The notes beneath the pieces were generated by a model. The model was not told where the DNA came from and made no database searches. It worked only from the letters and a program-made list of their open reading frames with translations. Made by a program: the position numbers and the translations under genes. Shown piece by piece: positions 1 to 14,100 of a stretch of 64,000 nucleotides of DNA (positions within the stretch are counted from its first letter, which is position 1; every line of letters starts with the position of its first letter). The DNA comes from Boswellia sacra (taxonomy: Eukaryota; Streptophyta; Magnoliopsida; Sapindales; Burseraceae), in contig SNVD02013612.1 of the NCBI GenBank assembly GCA_013180625.2, positions 18,601-82,600 on the forward strand, read 5' to 3'.

Positions 1-869
1 TTAAGTTTGACTCTGAAGGGACGATGGATAGTTGGGTCCCGGAGCAAAGCATCGGTTGTCGTCATCTAATTATTTCCTATGATTAGTTACCCAGGTGGCA
101 ATAGTTACCCGGGTGGCAACTCTAATGACCTCCAGAACTTGCCTCCGTGACTTGTTCTGTGGTACCCTCAAGTGTCGAAAGGCCTTGGACAACAATGCTA
201 TGGTCGCAATCACTTGGGGCGAGATGGAAGCCTTGTCCACAGTGTTCATGTCGTGTCAAAAAATTGCCACCCCTATTTATATCTAATTTTTTATTCTAGT
301 CAAAGACCATAACTTGTATACTAGAGGTATACTACCCACTCAAGATTAAGGTAAGAATGCCTTTAGTGCTCGATTGTTATAATTTACATTCGGTCACAGT
401 ATTTCCACCAAATATTATAATTCCATGTTGTTCGTGTTCAATGCATTGTTAATGCACTATTGTCTTTGTCCTGAAGTCTTCATTTCAAATGGTTAGAGAC
501 TCACCATTTCCCCATTAAAGACAAGTAACACTACAACCTTGTCCAAACAAAGCGTGCAACTTGTGTTTATAGGTTATGAACTAGTTTTAAATTATGATAA
601 AGTTCTATATCTCATATATATAAAACTTTATCAATGTATAAGCTCTGGAGCTTTTAGGCATTGATACAATCATATTTGGCCACAAATAAATAATAACAAC
701 TTTATTTATGATTAATGTTTTACAAATCACAAAAAAAAAAAAAATCCATACTCTTATGATATATTCAACATCGTGCGTCCGGCAACACCTCCAATACCAC
801 CATGACCATCTCCACTAGATATAATGATATCAGAGTATTTTTGAAGGATAGGACAGAATTGGTTGTTAA
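1..869. other. Unannotated AT-rich stretch
   Basis: I see no gene here. Reading frames are short and show no recognisable domain. The first 300 bases are less AT-rich than what follows and could be a decayed repeat, but no terminal repeats or target duplications are visible. Confidence 0.4.
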
Positions 870-1980
870 AGGCCCATAAACATTTGGTTTTCTGAATCTT
901 TTCCAGCCTTCTATGATTAAATGAAGCATCAATTATTGTTAAAATCTACATGGTTGTTTAGATCGTTGAACAACGATCATTTTGGTGTATACCTTGCTTC
1001 CATTGGAGTAAGTTCACTGGCAGATGTTGGGGGCAAGGGGGGGCGGTGGTGACAACGAAGAACGGTCACTATTACTAATTTTTATTTAATTCATTAATAT
1101 AAGTAAAAATAATTATTAGTTGTTATACAATTTTTTAATATTATATTAATTATTACAATAGAAAATAGAAGGGTATTGTGTAAAATAAATCAATTCAGAT
1201 ATTTTTCATGAAGAAAGGTGGTAAAATTTCACTTTTTTAATTGATTGTTATATCACTTATTTTAAGTGCTAGACTAAAAAACAAACAAAAAAAAAATTAG
1301 CACTTAAATCTTAATCTATTAAGGCATAAGAGAAAAATGGAAAAAAACAAACGGCTCCTAAAAAAATGTTAAGTAGTGTAAGTAAATGAGCCCCTAATTT
1401 AAAGCCTATCAAGTTAGGACCTATTTGTTTTTTGCATTTTTCATTTAAATCTTAATAGATTCAGATTTATGTTTGTAATTTTTTTTTTAATTTAGCACTT
1501 CAAAAAAAGTGATATTCTACTTAATTGAAAAAGTGAAAAACCATTACTTTTTTTTCATCCTAATATATGAATTGTGTTTTTTTACCAAAATAATGATATA
1601 ATTCCTATAACAAATTAGTATAATATTTAAAAATTAAATGAAATTTATCATAATAATTTATAATTATATTTTAAATTAAAATTAATAAATAATTAAAGAA
1701 AGAACTAGCAACCGATCAACTACTGGGAGGTCGCCGGCGTCGCTAATAACTTTCGAAGCCATTTAGGGGTATTATAAGCACCAAAATGATTGTCTTTGGA
1801 CAATCTACGCAACCATATAAATTTCAATGGTGAGAAATGCCTTGTTCTGTTGTTGGAGGTCAGAAAAGATTCAATTTTCGAAAATATTTCCAGCCTCTTA
1901 CGATTAAACAATGCATCATTCACATTTGAAATTCATATGTTTGAATAGATTGTCGAAAGATGATCATTTTGATATCAATT
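870..1980. repeat. Fold-back repeat cluster
   Basis: A sequence around 930-1000 recurs in the same orientation near 1890-1975 and inverted near 1730-1850. Inside it, 1190-1290 is imperfectly inverse-complementary to 1490-1577 (a poly-A/T-rich arm containing AAGTGCTA). Each outer copy holds a short palindrome, such as GATCGTTG-AA-CAACGATC at about 960-978 and GATTGTC-TTTG-GACAATC near 1788-1805. This is the structure of a fold-back or MITE-like element, possibly two nested copies. There is no coding capacity and the exact ends are not resolved. Confidence 0.45.
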
Positions 1981-3480
1981 TTGTCACTGCAAGAATTATT
2001 TGGACAGTAGCAGACGACAGAGACAACGACAGATGACGGACAGAATGTCGGCAGTTATTGATGTTCAAATTTTTTGAATTAATTAATGAATAAATAATAC
2101 TAATTTACTTAAATTGATATTGATATGTATTTAATGTTGCTGTAATTAATTTTCATATTTAAATAGTTTATAATTTTATAATTGTCAATGTATTATTTTA
2201 TATAATTTATCATAATAGATCTTTCCTATTATGATTGTTACGTATTTTTACAATAATCATGTTAAGTGATAAGCACTTTGTCAAATACTATCTGGTAGTG
2301 CAAGATAGGTGTCATATATTGTCGAATTTACATTATCAGCAGAACTCGACACATAATGTCGAGCATCAAGCACATAATCAGATAGAGAAACCAAGAATTA
2401 TGTGTTGGATCGCTTGTAACCAACACTCGACAGCCCTTATGATCAAGTGTCAGTTACATTTAATTCCATACTCGACATATATTCTTCTAGGTTTATCGAG
2501 TGTTAAGCACGAAACGAGATCGACATTTGTCATCATCTACCTTTATCCATCGACTTCAAAATTATCATTTTTACATATTTCAAACTTCAAGTAATTCATC
2601 AAATACTCTAAAAACAATAAACAATCATAAGTAATATTTAAAACACAATAAATCATATACCTCTATCATTGTTTTCTTTTTTTTATTTTTATTTTTTTGA
2701 GGGTGCTACCCTTGATCACTGAGGAGGGGGGCTTTTTGCCCTCTTCCAACTCTCACAGCGATCTTGCTGTGAAGGTCGATCCGCGTATGCATCACTGAAC
2801 GGGCTTAAAATAGGAACGATTTGATGATCGGTATCGGTTGTGAAGGAAAGGAAATAGAAATAAATTAGTTGAATTGTTAATAATATAAAGGTTATTTTAT
2901 AGTAAAAAAAATTATTGTATAGAGATATTTGAAGAGTGGGTTATTTTTCATAGCGGTCCCTCAATTTGCGTCATTTTTTTTATTTCTCTCTCTATACTAT
3001 TGGAAATTAGAATCAAATTAAACCAATAGCGGTCGAACCGGTACGTTGAGATAACCGAATCAAACCGGTCCGTCCGAGACCTATTTTTAGCTTTGAAGAC
3101 GGTAAACATATACGCATCGCTTTCTCTCTGATTTTCTCGTAAGCTCTCTTCTGCAATTTCGATTACTTTTCGATAAACAAAAATTTTGATAATTGCAATT
3201 GATGAGATAAATGTGATCAAATCTTGTGTAATCGAGGATTTTAATTTTTTATAAATTAGATTTTGCAATTAAAGCTTTGTGTAATCGCTAATTGATGGAA
3301 TATGGTTTGGGTCGAAGCTTTGTTTGTTTGGCAAGAACTACAGGAAAAGCCTAGAAAATTATTATACATTTATTTTTATTTTTGAATTTTGAAAAAAAAA
3401 ATTTAGGTTAAATTTTAAGGCTTTACTGGTATAGTGAATAGTAAAAGGGTTTTCACTGTGTGAGATTTTTTTACTCAAAA
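1981..3480. other. AT-rich intergenic region upstream of the ATPase gene
   Basis: No gene is supported. One clean hairpin is present at 2345-2363 (CTCGACA, 5-base loop, TGTCGAG), in a stretch (2290-2540) with several TCGAC/GTCGA words. A GC-richer patch at 2695-2820 could be a transposon remnant. The last few hundred bases should contain the promoter of the ATPase gene, but I cannot name a clear TATA box. Confidence 0.35.
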
Positions 3481-3539
3481 AGACGTATCTCATCTCGGCT
3501 CCCTTTGCCTTTCGATAAATTTCGATGCTTTGCACCCTG

Positions 3540-3624
3540 ATTCAATTAATCTTTCTTCTCTAGAAGAGTCGCGCATCGAGTGGCGGGAGACGCGATCGGT
3601 TCCTTTTGATCTCTTCGGTTTCAG
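3540..3624 (+). other. PDR2: Non-coding 5' exon of the P5A ATPase gene (approximate start)
   Basis: A relatively GC-rich, pyrimidine-containing leader ends in TTTCAG followed by GTATCT, a good donor after 3624. The next acceptor is the AG at 4048-4049, so the second exon begins at 4050 and reaches the ATG at 4096. A leader intron at this place is common in plant housekeeping genes. The transcription start is a guess. Confidence 0.5.
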
Positions 3625-4095
3625 GTATCTTCGTTAATGTATTTTTGTGATTTCGGTTTCGAAAATGAATATTATGGTTTCTTTTGTGGAATCACATGCT
3701 GCTTTCGGAACGATCAGGAAATTATGAATTAGTTTTTTAGTTGTTTTCGTTTGCTTATAGCCCTGTTAGATTTACGTGTTTGGTTGCTGAGAAAAATTTG
3801 GTGTTGATACTCGGAAAACACCCAATTAGAGTAGTTAATGTGAAATTTGTGAACAAACTTTTGAAAATTTTGTTCCTTACTATGCTGAGTAGTAAACATC
3901 TCAGTTTGGCTTACTTCTTTTCAAAGAATGAAGCATATTAATGGAGAGAGATATATTCTGATTGCTGAAACTGTTTAGGGGTCATTTCTTGGTGAAAGAT
4001 TTCATTGGTTAATACTTACTACATATGCCTTTTGATTTTGTTGGATCAGAGTAAAGCTTCAGAATCAAGTTTGGGGAGATAAGGCTGGCATTGAG

Positions 4096-5093
4096 ATGTC
4101 GAGCTTCCATGTGGGAGGAAAGGTGGTGGACAGAGTTGACTTGTTGAGGAAGAAGTACTGGTTTTGGCGGTTGGATGTTTGGCCTTTTGCTATTTTCTAT
4201 GCTATTTGGTTGACTACTATTGTTCCTAGCATAGATTTTGTAGATGCTGCCATTGTTTTCGGTGGGCTTGTTGCTTTCCACATTCTTGTGTGGCTATTCA
4301 CAGCTTGGTCTGTCAATTTTAAATGCTTTGCCCACTATAGTAAGGTATGTACATAGCTCTCGTTGCAGTTTTTTTTTTTTTAATTATTATTATTATTGTT
4401 GTAAGAAACTATTAAAATTCTATTCAAATATAATAGCTATATGAAGCTGCACAAGCAGTCCACTAAAGGCCTAAGAGAGCACAAAACTATACAAAATGTT
4501 GAAGCAATCAGCCCTATAAAGTCAGTTAACTGCAAACAGCCAAAACTCCTTTCCAACTTAGATGAATGAAAAAGAAATATGTATGAAAAAATTCTTTTGA
4601 CATTGAAGCCCAAAGAGAAGCTAAAAGCTGTACTCTATCCCAGAAAAAAATGTATGTCTTCCTCTCCGGTATCTTCAAAAAATTCGTCACAATACAAAAT
4701 ATGTGAAGAAACTCCAATGACAGCATGTCCCTAAAATCTTTTGTTCCTTTCTAGTACTTCACTCAAGTCTCAATCAAAATTGCCAATATATGCAGATGTG
4801 TATTACCTTGTTGTATAGTCTACAGATTTAAGCAGCTTCTTTTCTTGTGCAGGTTCATGATATTCATGATGCTGACTCATGCAAAATAACTCCTGCAAAA
4901 TTTTCCGGTTCTAAAGAGGTTGTACCACTTCAATTTCGTAAACAGGTTAGTCTGCTTTTTGTTACTAATTCTATTTTTTTCTTCACTTGCAATAATTCTT
5001 CTGTGGTGTGGAAAGTGAGAGAAATTTGGTATAAATTGTGAAGGAAAGCAACTTTTTTTCTTCCCCATATGGTTTAATTTTTATAATGGAAGT

Positions 5094-5151
<58 letters not shown>

Positions 5152-8100
5152 GACTTCAAAATTATTGAGAGTTAAGACAGTCTCGTGATCAGTCAATTTT
5201 GTAATTTTGTTTTTATTCTGCAGAAGTCGACTCATAAGTGTATCTTTGAAAAATTGAATAATCTGATTAAAGTTCCAAGGGTTGACTGATGTTTTCACTG
5301 CAAAATTCTGCACAGATGTGCTGCTATCTTTGTTAGTTAGAGCTTTACAACTGATGATGCTTAATGGAACATGGCAATAATAGAGTAGTGAAGGCTCCAC
5401 GAGCTGAGGATTGCTGATTATACACTGTTTGGTTGTAAAGCAAATCATGCAGTTGAAACAACTTGGCTCAGTTCCTATGCAAAGAACAGAGGAAATTATG
5501 GCAGTTAAAGAATTATTTGGTCTTTTTTGCAGAAGCACAAACAACTTTTTAATTTTGTCACCATGCTATTAAACACCACTAGCTGATTTTGCCTCCGATG
5601 TTATGTGAAAGGTATTGCTCAAATGGTTGTACGGATAACGTAGACATACAAATGCGCCTGCGCACAGGTGCAAATGTTCACGCTAACGAGATCTTGATTC
5701 TATTTTCAATCATTCACACATGAAAACACCCATACATGTATGTGTTGTGTTGTCCACAACATTGCTGTTTGGCTTTGTCATATATAGTTAGGAAACTAAA
5801 TGCAACCCTAGTTAAGGTAAAGTGTTATTATTCAATGACGGTACAACATCTGAATAGTTCTCTCCAAAAGCTTTCCTCTCCCCTCTCTTTGGCAATTTGA
5901 TTATATGAGTTGTGTGATTCATAATGCATTTTTCCCTTTGTTTCCCTGTTGAACACAATTCTTTACTTTGCGCAGGTGGCAGGTTCTTCAACCCCAGTGG
6001 ATGTGGAAGAGGTTTACTTCTATTTTAGAAAGCAATGCTTCATCTATTCTAAGGAGAATGAAACCTTTTGCAAGCTTCCTTATCCTACTAAGGAAACATT
6101 TGGATATTATTTGAAGTGTACGGGCCACGGCTCTGAAGCTAAAGTTGTTAGTGCCACTGAAAAATGGGGACGGAACGTGTGAGTTACCATTGCAAATTCT
6201 TCTATTCTTCCATCTCTATTTTTCAAATGTCCATAGCTTTTTCAACCTTCTTTAAGATATGATAAAGGATAAATCTGTTTTCTTGGAAGCAATAGTCTGT
6301 CTAGAGTCTGCCTTTCTCTCTTCTTGGCATAGGTATTGCAACTTGGACGACCTTGTTCTATTTACGCAGAGCCATTTGCAGTCTAATTGTGTTTAAATAG
6401 AGAGAAATATATATATATATATGTAGAGAGAGAAGAGGGGGGGGGGGGGGGGGATGCTGGCGGCGGCGGCAGGTGTTTAGTAATTCTGTAATGCTTGCTT
6501 TTGTTTAGGTTTTGATCAAAGTGTTTCACATTATGAAATTTTTGTACAAATGGAGTCCTTTCTTTGTCATTGCATTTGGTGGTTCCTCTTATCTTATCCT
6601 TTTTTTGTGGGTGTGTGTAAATTGTTGAATTTTCTATTATATTTGTGAAGGCTTTGTATAGCAATGCCCTTGCTGTTTTGTGGTAGTTTCAAATGTCTTC
6701 AAGATGGCAACAAATTTATTAAATTCTGGGGGTGTTTAGTACTTCTTTAATGTTTCCTTTTGTTTAGGTTTTGAGCAAAGTGTTTCAGATTATCAATTTT
6801 TGTGTACAAATGAAATTCTTTCTTTTTCATTGCTCTCCGGGGGTTCCACTATTTTTTTTTTTGGCGCAAATTGTTGGTGTTTATTCCATGTACTATGATG
6901 TCCGTAAAAGCTTTGTATAGAAATGCACTTGCCGTTTTGACATGGTTTCAAATGTATTCATAGTAGTTACAAATTTATTGAATCTTGCTGTTATAATATG
7001 CTGATTGTGGTTGTTTTCTTTTCCCTTGATAAAAGTCCAAACATTTTCTAGTGTAACGGAAAACTACTAAAGGGTAATGACATAGCGAACATTTACATTT
7101 GTAGACAAAGAATAATTTTGGCAGAATCACTCTGATATATATGAGAAATCATTGTACACCTTTAGCTTAAAAGGTGACAACCATTTGGTGAACCTATCTG
7201 CACTGTCATGTTTTTAGGATGGAATGTCTACTTGGTGTTGGTGTCCAATTTATGGAACTATCTCTTTTGAATTATTGAACCTGTTGAGATCTTTGATTTT
7301 ATTCTACAACTTCTCTGCAAACTGCTAGAGATTGAATTGTTGGGAAATCACGCTATTTTTTTTTTTTTGGGTCTCGTCTGGGTAATTTTCTACAAAGAAA
7401 AGCCTTGACTCTTGGAGCAAATAATAAGAAAATCTGGGAAAGTTATTTTAAGTTAAAAGTCAAAGGCTAATTACATTATTAATATTCAACAGTCAAGAAA
7501 TATAAAGCACTTTTAGCTTATATTTATTGGGTAAACTTTCTAAGCCATAGTAGCAATTGATCTTGACTGTCAAGCAAATCCAGTGATATGTCTGTTTACC
7601 TAGTATAAATGGATATTTTCTTCAAAAACACTTCTTAACATCAAAAGGATCTAAGGAGATTGGTGTGAACTGCAGCCTATAGCTAAATTTCCTAAAGTTA
7701 CGTGGTATTCATAATTTTCTTTCGGAGGAAAGCTTTTCTATTTGGATGGAATACCTTTTTATTGATCAACTTATGATTTCACTTGAAATTTGTAGAGAAA
7801 ACAAATAAATAATAATAACTCCATAATAAAAATAAATTAAAAGTGAAATTAGTAAATGTAGAGCTGATTAGCTTAGATGGCCCACAAGATAAGAATGAAA
7901 ATGCATTTATTGATTTCAAATTGTATTGCTAAAGTTATAGTTGGTTTTACTATTTGCTTGTTTGTTGATGAAGGAATAAAATATATATCAAATGTGATCA
8001 CAAATTCTATCTGCTGTTCCATATCTGGACGCTGCTCAAAATTTTTTGAAGGCATTGCAATGTGAAATAGCTGCTGTCAATTTATCATTTATGTGTGTTT

Positions 8101-11100
8101 GTGTTTTATGGGACTGTTCTCTTTTTGATAGTTTATTTATTTATTTTTATTATTTAATAGTAGAAGTAATTATGTTTTTTTTTCTCATTTTTGTTCAGAG
8201 ATACCTCCATGGAAGAACTTTATTTTTTTCTTATTTACACCTTAATATGTTTTCTTTTTGGTCATGCAGATTTGAATATCCCCAACCTACGTTCCAAAAA
8301 TTAATGAAGGAGAACTGCATGGAACCATTTTTCGTGTTTCAGGTTTTGTTGTTTGAGATCACTCTCATGTTTCATTTTTGTTTCTTCATTTGCCATTATT
8401 CAATTCAGTTCCTGGCTCTTACAGTTTATTTACTTCTTCCTTTTCCCGCATATAGGTCTTCTGTGTTGGTCTCTGGTGTTTGGATGAATATTGGTATTAC
8501 AGTTTGTTCACCCTCTTCATGCTGTTCATGTTTGAGTCAACAATGGCAAAAAGCCGGTTAAAGACATTAACTGAGCTAAGACGTGTTAGAGTTGATAGTC
8601 AGATGCTAATGGTGCATCGTTGTGGGAAGTATGTCATTTTGCCATCAATCCTGCACTTCAAAAATTCTTCCTTGTTTCAAGATTTATTCATTGAAATTAT
8701 GAATTTTAGGTGGGTGAAGCTCTCAGGCACTGAGATATTGCCTGGGGATGTTGTCTCCATTGGGCGCTCTTCTGGCCAGACTGGTGAAGATAAGTCGGTA
8801 CCCGCAGACATGCTTATATTAGCTGGAAGTGCTATTGTGAATGAAGCCATTCTCACAGGCGAGTCTACTCCTCAATGGAAGGTGGTTCTCTTTTTCTTAT
8901 ATATTCACTTATTTTCATGTTGGGGATAATCTTTTACGATTTGGCCATCCCAATTATTATGGTTATGATGTCTGGATTGCTGATTGTAATTTAAATTTTG
9001 TTTATGTATGCAAATATATATTGTTGTTCATGCACCCGGTTGGCACAAATATAACTTGGGCTGTTATATATATGTGGTTAATGCTGCCTTGTTATATAAT
9101 TTTTAATTTTTGTTTATGTATGTATGCTATAAGGTGTTTGTTCAACCGGGTGGCACAAATATAATTTGGGCAGTAATATATATGTGGCTAATGATGCCTT
9201 TTGTCGTTTTTGGGGCTAGAACAATAATTTAGAACATAATAAGACATTCTCAGGTGGGCTTGCAAATTTAAAATTCGTCAAAAGTTTATTCTAAGTCCTA
9301 ATCTTTGTTCTTTTTGAATACTAATTTGACAAAAATTTCTTATAGAAGCTAGCTGTAATTCTTTATTTGGGTGGATAAAAACAATGGTTTCTGCGATTTT
9401 TTAAGGCATGATTGTATTTTCAGGTTTCAATCATGGGCAGGAGCATTAATGAGAAATTATCAGCTAGACGAGATAAAAGCCATGTTTTATTTGGTGGAAC
9501 TAAGATATTGCAGCACACTCCCGACAAGGTAGTCATACAGAGTAGTGTTCTCTTTATAGATTTGATGCTGGTACAGATGTTCAGGTCTTATTGACATTTG
9601 ATTTTTTTTACTGGAGTCAGACCTTTCCTCTGAAAACCCCTGATGGTGGTTGCGTGGCTGTTGTGCTTCGAACTGGGTTTGAAACAAGTCAGGGAAAATT
9701 GATGAGGACAATATTGTTTTCGACCGAGAGGGTTAGTTAATTGATTCATTTTTTGAAGTAATTCTTACTTCTATTTATTGTTATTGTTTCCTTCTTGTAT
9801 TCTGAATAATCTTTCTTTTAAATTGCACCCATAGGTTACCGCTAACAGCTGGGAAAGTGGACTTTTCATTTTATTTTTAGTTGTATTTGCTGTAATAGCT
9901 GCTGGTTATGTGCTTCTAAAGGTAATCTGATACATGCCTTTTGAGGTATTATGGAACATTATGCTCTCTTTCTGGTGTTTTTGAGTTGATGAAAACAATT
10001 TTAATATAGGGACTTGAGGATCCCACAAGGAGCAAGTATAAGCTTTTCCTGAGCTGTTCACTTATTATTACTTCTGTGATTCCTCCTGAGCTACCAATGG
10101 AATTATCTATAGCTGTTAATACTTCCCTGATTGCACTGGCACGTCGTGGAATATTTTGTACAGAACCTTTTCGAATTCCATTTGCTGGGAAGGTAAGTTG
10201 GATTAGCTTCAAGAATGCTTTTATTTTGGTTATCGTGGGTCAAGAATATTCCATTGGGATTTTTAGTGGTGATACTAATGCCTCTAAATTGGAAGAGAGT
10301 TGCTTTTCTGGTTGTTTATAATTTGATGGTTATCATGTCTCCCAGTGGTCATTTGGATTTTGTTTGCCTAGTTTTGGTGCTTTTAGAAATTGCAGTTAGT
10401 ATTTTTTTTTGCATATGTAAAAATTTACCGCTGATGATAGAACAGAAAATACTGGGAATCATTTTTATTACTTTTTAAAATTCTTTCATGCCAGTTGATG
10501 GAAAAATAATTTAATTGAATTAGTAAATAAGTTTTATGAGTGGGGCTATAAATGATGACATAATATGATAGAAATGCAGATTTAAGTTAAGATTACCCAA
10601 ATAGTAATAAGTAAAGACTGTGAAGCAACTTTATAGGTTTCCAACCTTTCTGTCTCTTCGCAATATGGTTCAGCTAATGCTTGTCAAAATCACTGCTATA
10701 ACTCTTTGTCAAACATAAGCCGTTAGACTGTGTTTTACATTTTTTTGTCGTGCCTTGGTCTGTCAGATTTTGTGGCAATTTATGTTCCATATGGTGGTTT
10801 ACGGTTGCACTTCTTTTTGTGCTGGAATGAGTATATCCATATGCCATTTGATATTAATTGTCATCTGCTGCTTTCCCCCACAGGTTGACATATGTTGTTT
10901 TGATAAAACTGGAACACTTACATCGGATGACATGGTATGTTTATATGAAGATCTGTATTTTTTTCTCATTTGCTAGGTAAATTCTCTTTTTGTCGCTGTA
11001 AATTTCCTTTTTCTTTGCTCATTGTAGGAGTTTTGTGGGGTTGGATTGTCTGGAAATACAGAGTTGGAATCTGATATGAGTAAAGTTCCTGTCCGCACAT

Positions 11101-14100
11101 TGGAGATTCTGGCTTCTTGTCATGCATTGGTGTTTGTAGACAACAAGCTGGTATACCTGAGTTATTTATTTATTTTTTGGCACTGTCATGTAGTTGAAGA
11201 AAGAGAAGTTTTAGATTTTGTTCTTGAGAAATCATTGTACTTTTAAATTCATATAGGTATAAATTGCTCACAGGTTTGTACATATCTAAAGGCCTCTATT
11301 AGTTGTAAAGCTTTGAGTTTATACTTCAAATTTGGTGTAATTCTCTTCTAAAGTACTTGGAAGGAGCACCTTTTTTTGGCTTTTCCTTTTCAACTTTGAG
11401 CACCCATCCTTTTTGAGAAATCTTATAGGAAAGAAGAAGAGGGGAATTCTAGCAGATGTGTTATTTGCGTTTTGCGTTGTTCTGTACATGATGTGGTCTC
11501 ATTTTCTAAGAGTTGGGAAGAAATAAAAATAATGAAACTGTTGATGTTTGTCCTCTTTACCAGCAGGCAATGTGTAGTTCCATGTTGAAGAAATATTTGG
11601 CTCCTCAAGTCCACTCACATTTGTTGTCTTCATTTCTTCTTGACCCTCCTTTCTAAGTATGAGGCTATGTCCAGTAAAAGTTTTCATTTTTGGTTAAGAA
11701 TAAACTCATATCTAGCTTGTTGAAATTTGATGGTGAAGTTTTACTGATCAAGAATAGAATTTTAGCCGTGCAGTTCCCACTGTTCCTACTGTAATTGGTG
11801 ACAGTAAATGCTAATCATTTCCCTTGATGCTTTGTGATTTGCAATATGTTGATGTTATTTTGTATTTGAGCTCCAGTGACTAAGGGCTTTTTTTTTTTTT
11901 TTTAGTATGTTGAGTTTTTGTTTTTAAAATTCAGTAACTAAGAATGTACGGTTGGTTTTATTTATTTTTTTCTTTTGACTTTTGAAAATAATATGTGGTT
12001 GATATTGATTTAAAATGCATTGGTAAACGTGCATTTGCAGAAAATGTTTTCTGAATTTGTAAACAAGCAAGGCCTAATTATTTTCTTATGAAATTAGCCG
12101 TATGGTGCTGTTTGTAGGGTTCTTGCTGATTATTCTGTTTTTTTAGCCTGAAAGTTTCTTGCGTCATTTATTCTGTTCTGCTCTTTGTTTGTAGGTTGGC
12201 GATCCTCTTGAGAAGGCTGCACTTAAGGGTATTGATTGGAGTTATAAATCAGATGAGAAGGCCATGCCCAAAAAGTAAGTTTATATGTTCATGGCGATGG
12301 ATAGAAACTTTCTTTCCAAATTGATTCTTATAACTTCCTGAATTTTATCCTGCTTCAGGGTTTATAAATTCTGATGATTTTTTTATTTATTTATCTTTTT
12401 TGCCTCTGTGAGAAGGGGTTTTACTGCAGACCAAGTCTAACCATGAAAATACAAATCCCATGAGTTCCATATATGAGTGTGCGTATTTGAATATCAATCC
12501 ATAGACAAGCATATTTCCAAAATGACATAAAGACTATTAACATTGTAACGCAAGGAAATCCTATAACCACAAAAGAAAATAAAATTAAACCCAAACACAA
12601 GGTGAAAATAATTAACAATCCTAAATGTATTCTAACATTAAATCTATGTTTAATATTTTCTACATGGAATCCTTCAGATTGATGGGTTTCATACGATAAT
12701 TGAATTGGAATTCTGAATTTAAAGTGATTATACGTGTTAGGAATAGAATAAAAGCCCTTACCGTTACTACAGTTTTTTTATTTTTATTTTTAATTTTTAG
12801 TAAGCAACGAAGCTTTCATTAGAAAAGAAAAGAGTTAGGTACAAAAATGAACAAGCTGTGTACATACGATTCGAGTAATTGAACATAAATAAGTCAAAAC
12901 AGTATTGAACAACTCAAGCAGAGAACCTATAGACAATGAAAACTAGAGCCAACAGCCAAAGTTAACCTATAACTTCTTCCCAATTTAAATTATAAGGAAA
13001 AAAGAAGTATCCTGAAAAGCTTTGGATACTGAAGGCCAAAAAGAAGTTAAAAGATGAACTCTATCTCACAAAAGGTTAAGATCTTCCTTTTAACTATCTT
13101 TCAAAAATCCCTCCATTTCGTTCTTGCCAAATTATCCAAAAAATGGCTAAAACAGTACAATTCCGTAAGGTTTTTGCCTGATCTACTTTACCAAAGCCAT
13201 GGAAGTGTTCTGGAAAAAAAAAAAAATTCATAACAAGTAGCTGGGACAACCCACTTAATATTAGCTTTTTGAAGAAGTTTAAATCATAGATTCAGAATGA
13301 AATTGCAATGAAAAAATAGGTGATCAATATTTCCTGACTTTTCCTACATATAAGACAGCAAGAGGGGGATAATTACCAGTTTGGAACCTTATCTGAATAA
13401 CATCACAACTGTTGATTATACCAAGAGAGATGACCCAAGCTAAAGTTTGGACTTTACTAGGCACTTTAGCTTCCCAGATCATATGGCTATGCTGGAATAG
13501 GCTAAAAGATTGATCATCAATTAGCAATTAAAGAAGGATTTACAAGAGAACAAGTCGAATGGTGGAGTTTCCAAACCCTTGTGACCTCCCTTGTTGTATT
13601 AAATGAAACTTTGTCCACCAATGCTAAAATGGCTGTGAACTCTTGGATTTCTGTATCATTCAAGTTCCTTAAGAAATTGAAGTTCCATTTCAAACTTGAG
13701 GAGAGAGAGGAGGAGACTATCATATCCTTGATGTTAGGTTATGTGTCTACACAATCTGTAAATTCTTGGAAATAAAAAACATAGTGGCAAGTTATTTACC
13801 CACATTTCCTTCCACAATCTGATTCTCGTCCCATTTCCGAGCTCTAATTTGACCAGGCCTAAAAATGTGGGGTAATCTTGAGAAATAAATTTCCAAGGGC
13901 TTCTACTAGAACCATGAGAACCCATTTTTGCATCCCACCTGTTCTCATGTAGGCCATATTTGATTCTAATAAGAGCAAGCCATACAGAATTTGTCTCGGT
14001 TGGAAATCTCCATAGCCATTTTCCTAATAAAGCTCTATTCCTTTTAATCATATTCCCAATCCCTAACCCTCCTTTGATACGAGGCCTAGACACCGTATTC

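Noticed and set aside
5074..5544. 156-codon minus-strand frame ending in poly-His/Thr
   Set aside because: The open tail is the GT microsatellite read in antisense, and the rest is intron.
8046..8561. 171-codon plus-strand open frame rich in Phe/Cys
   Set aside because: It spans ATPase exons 8270-8342 and 8456-8628 in the wrong frame plus intron; the splice-joined frame gives the conserved protein.
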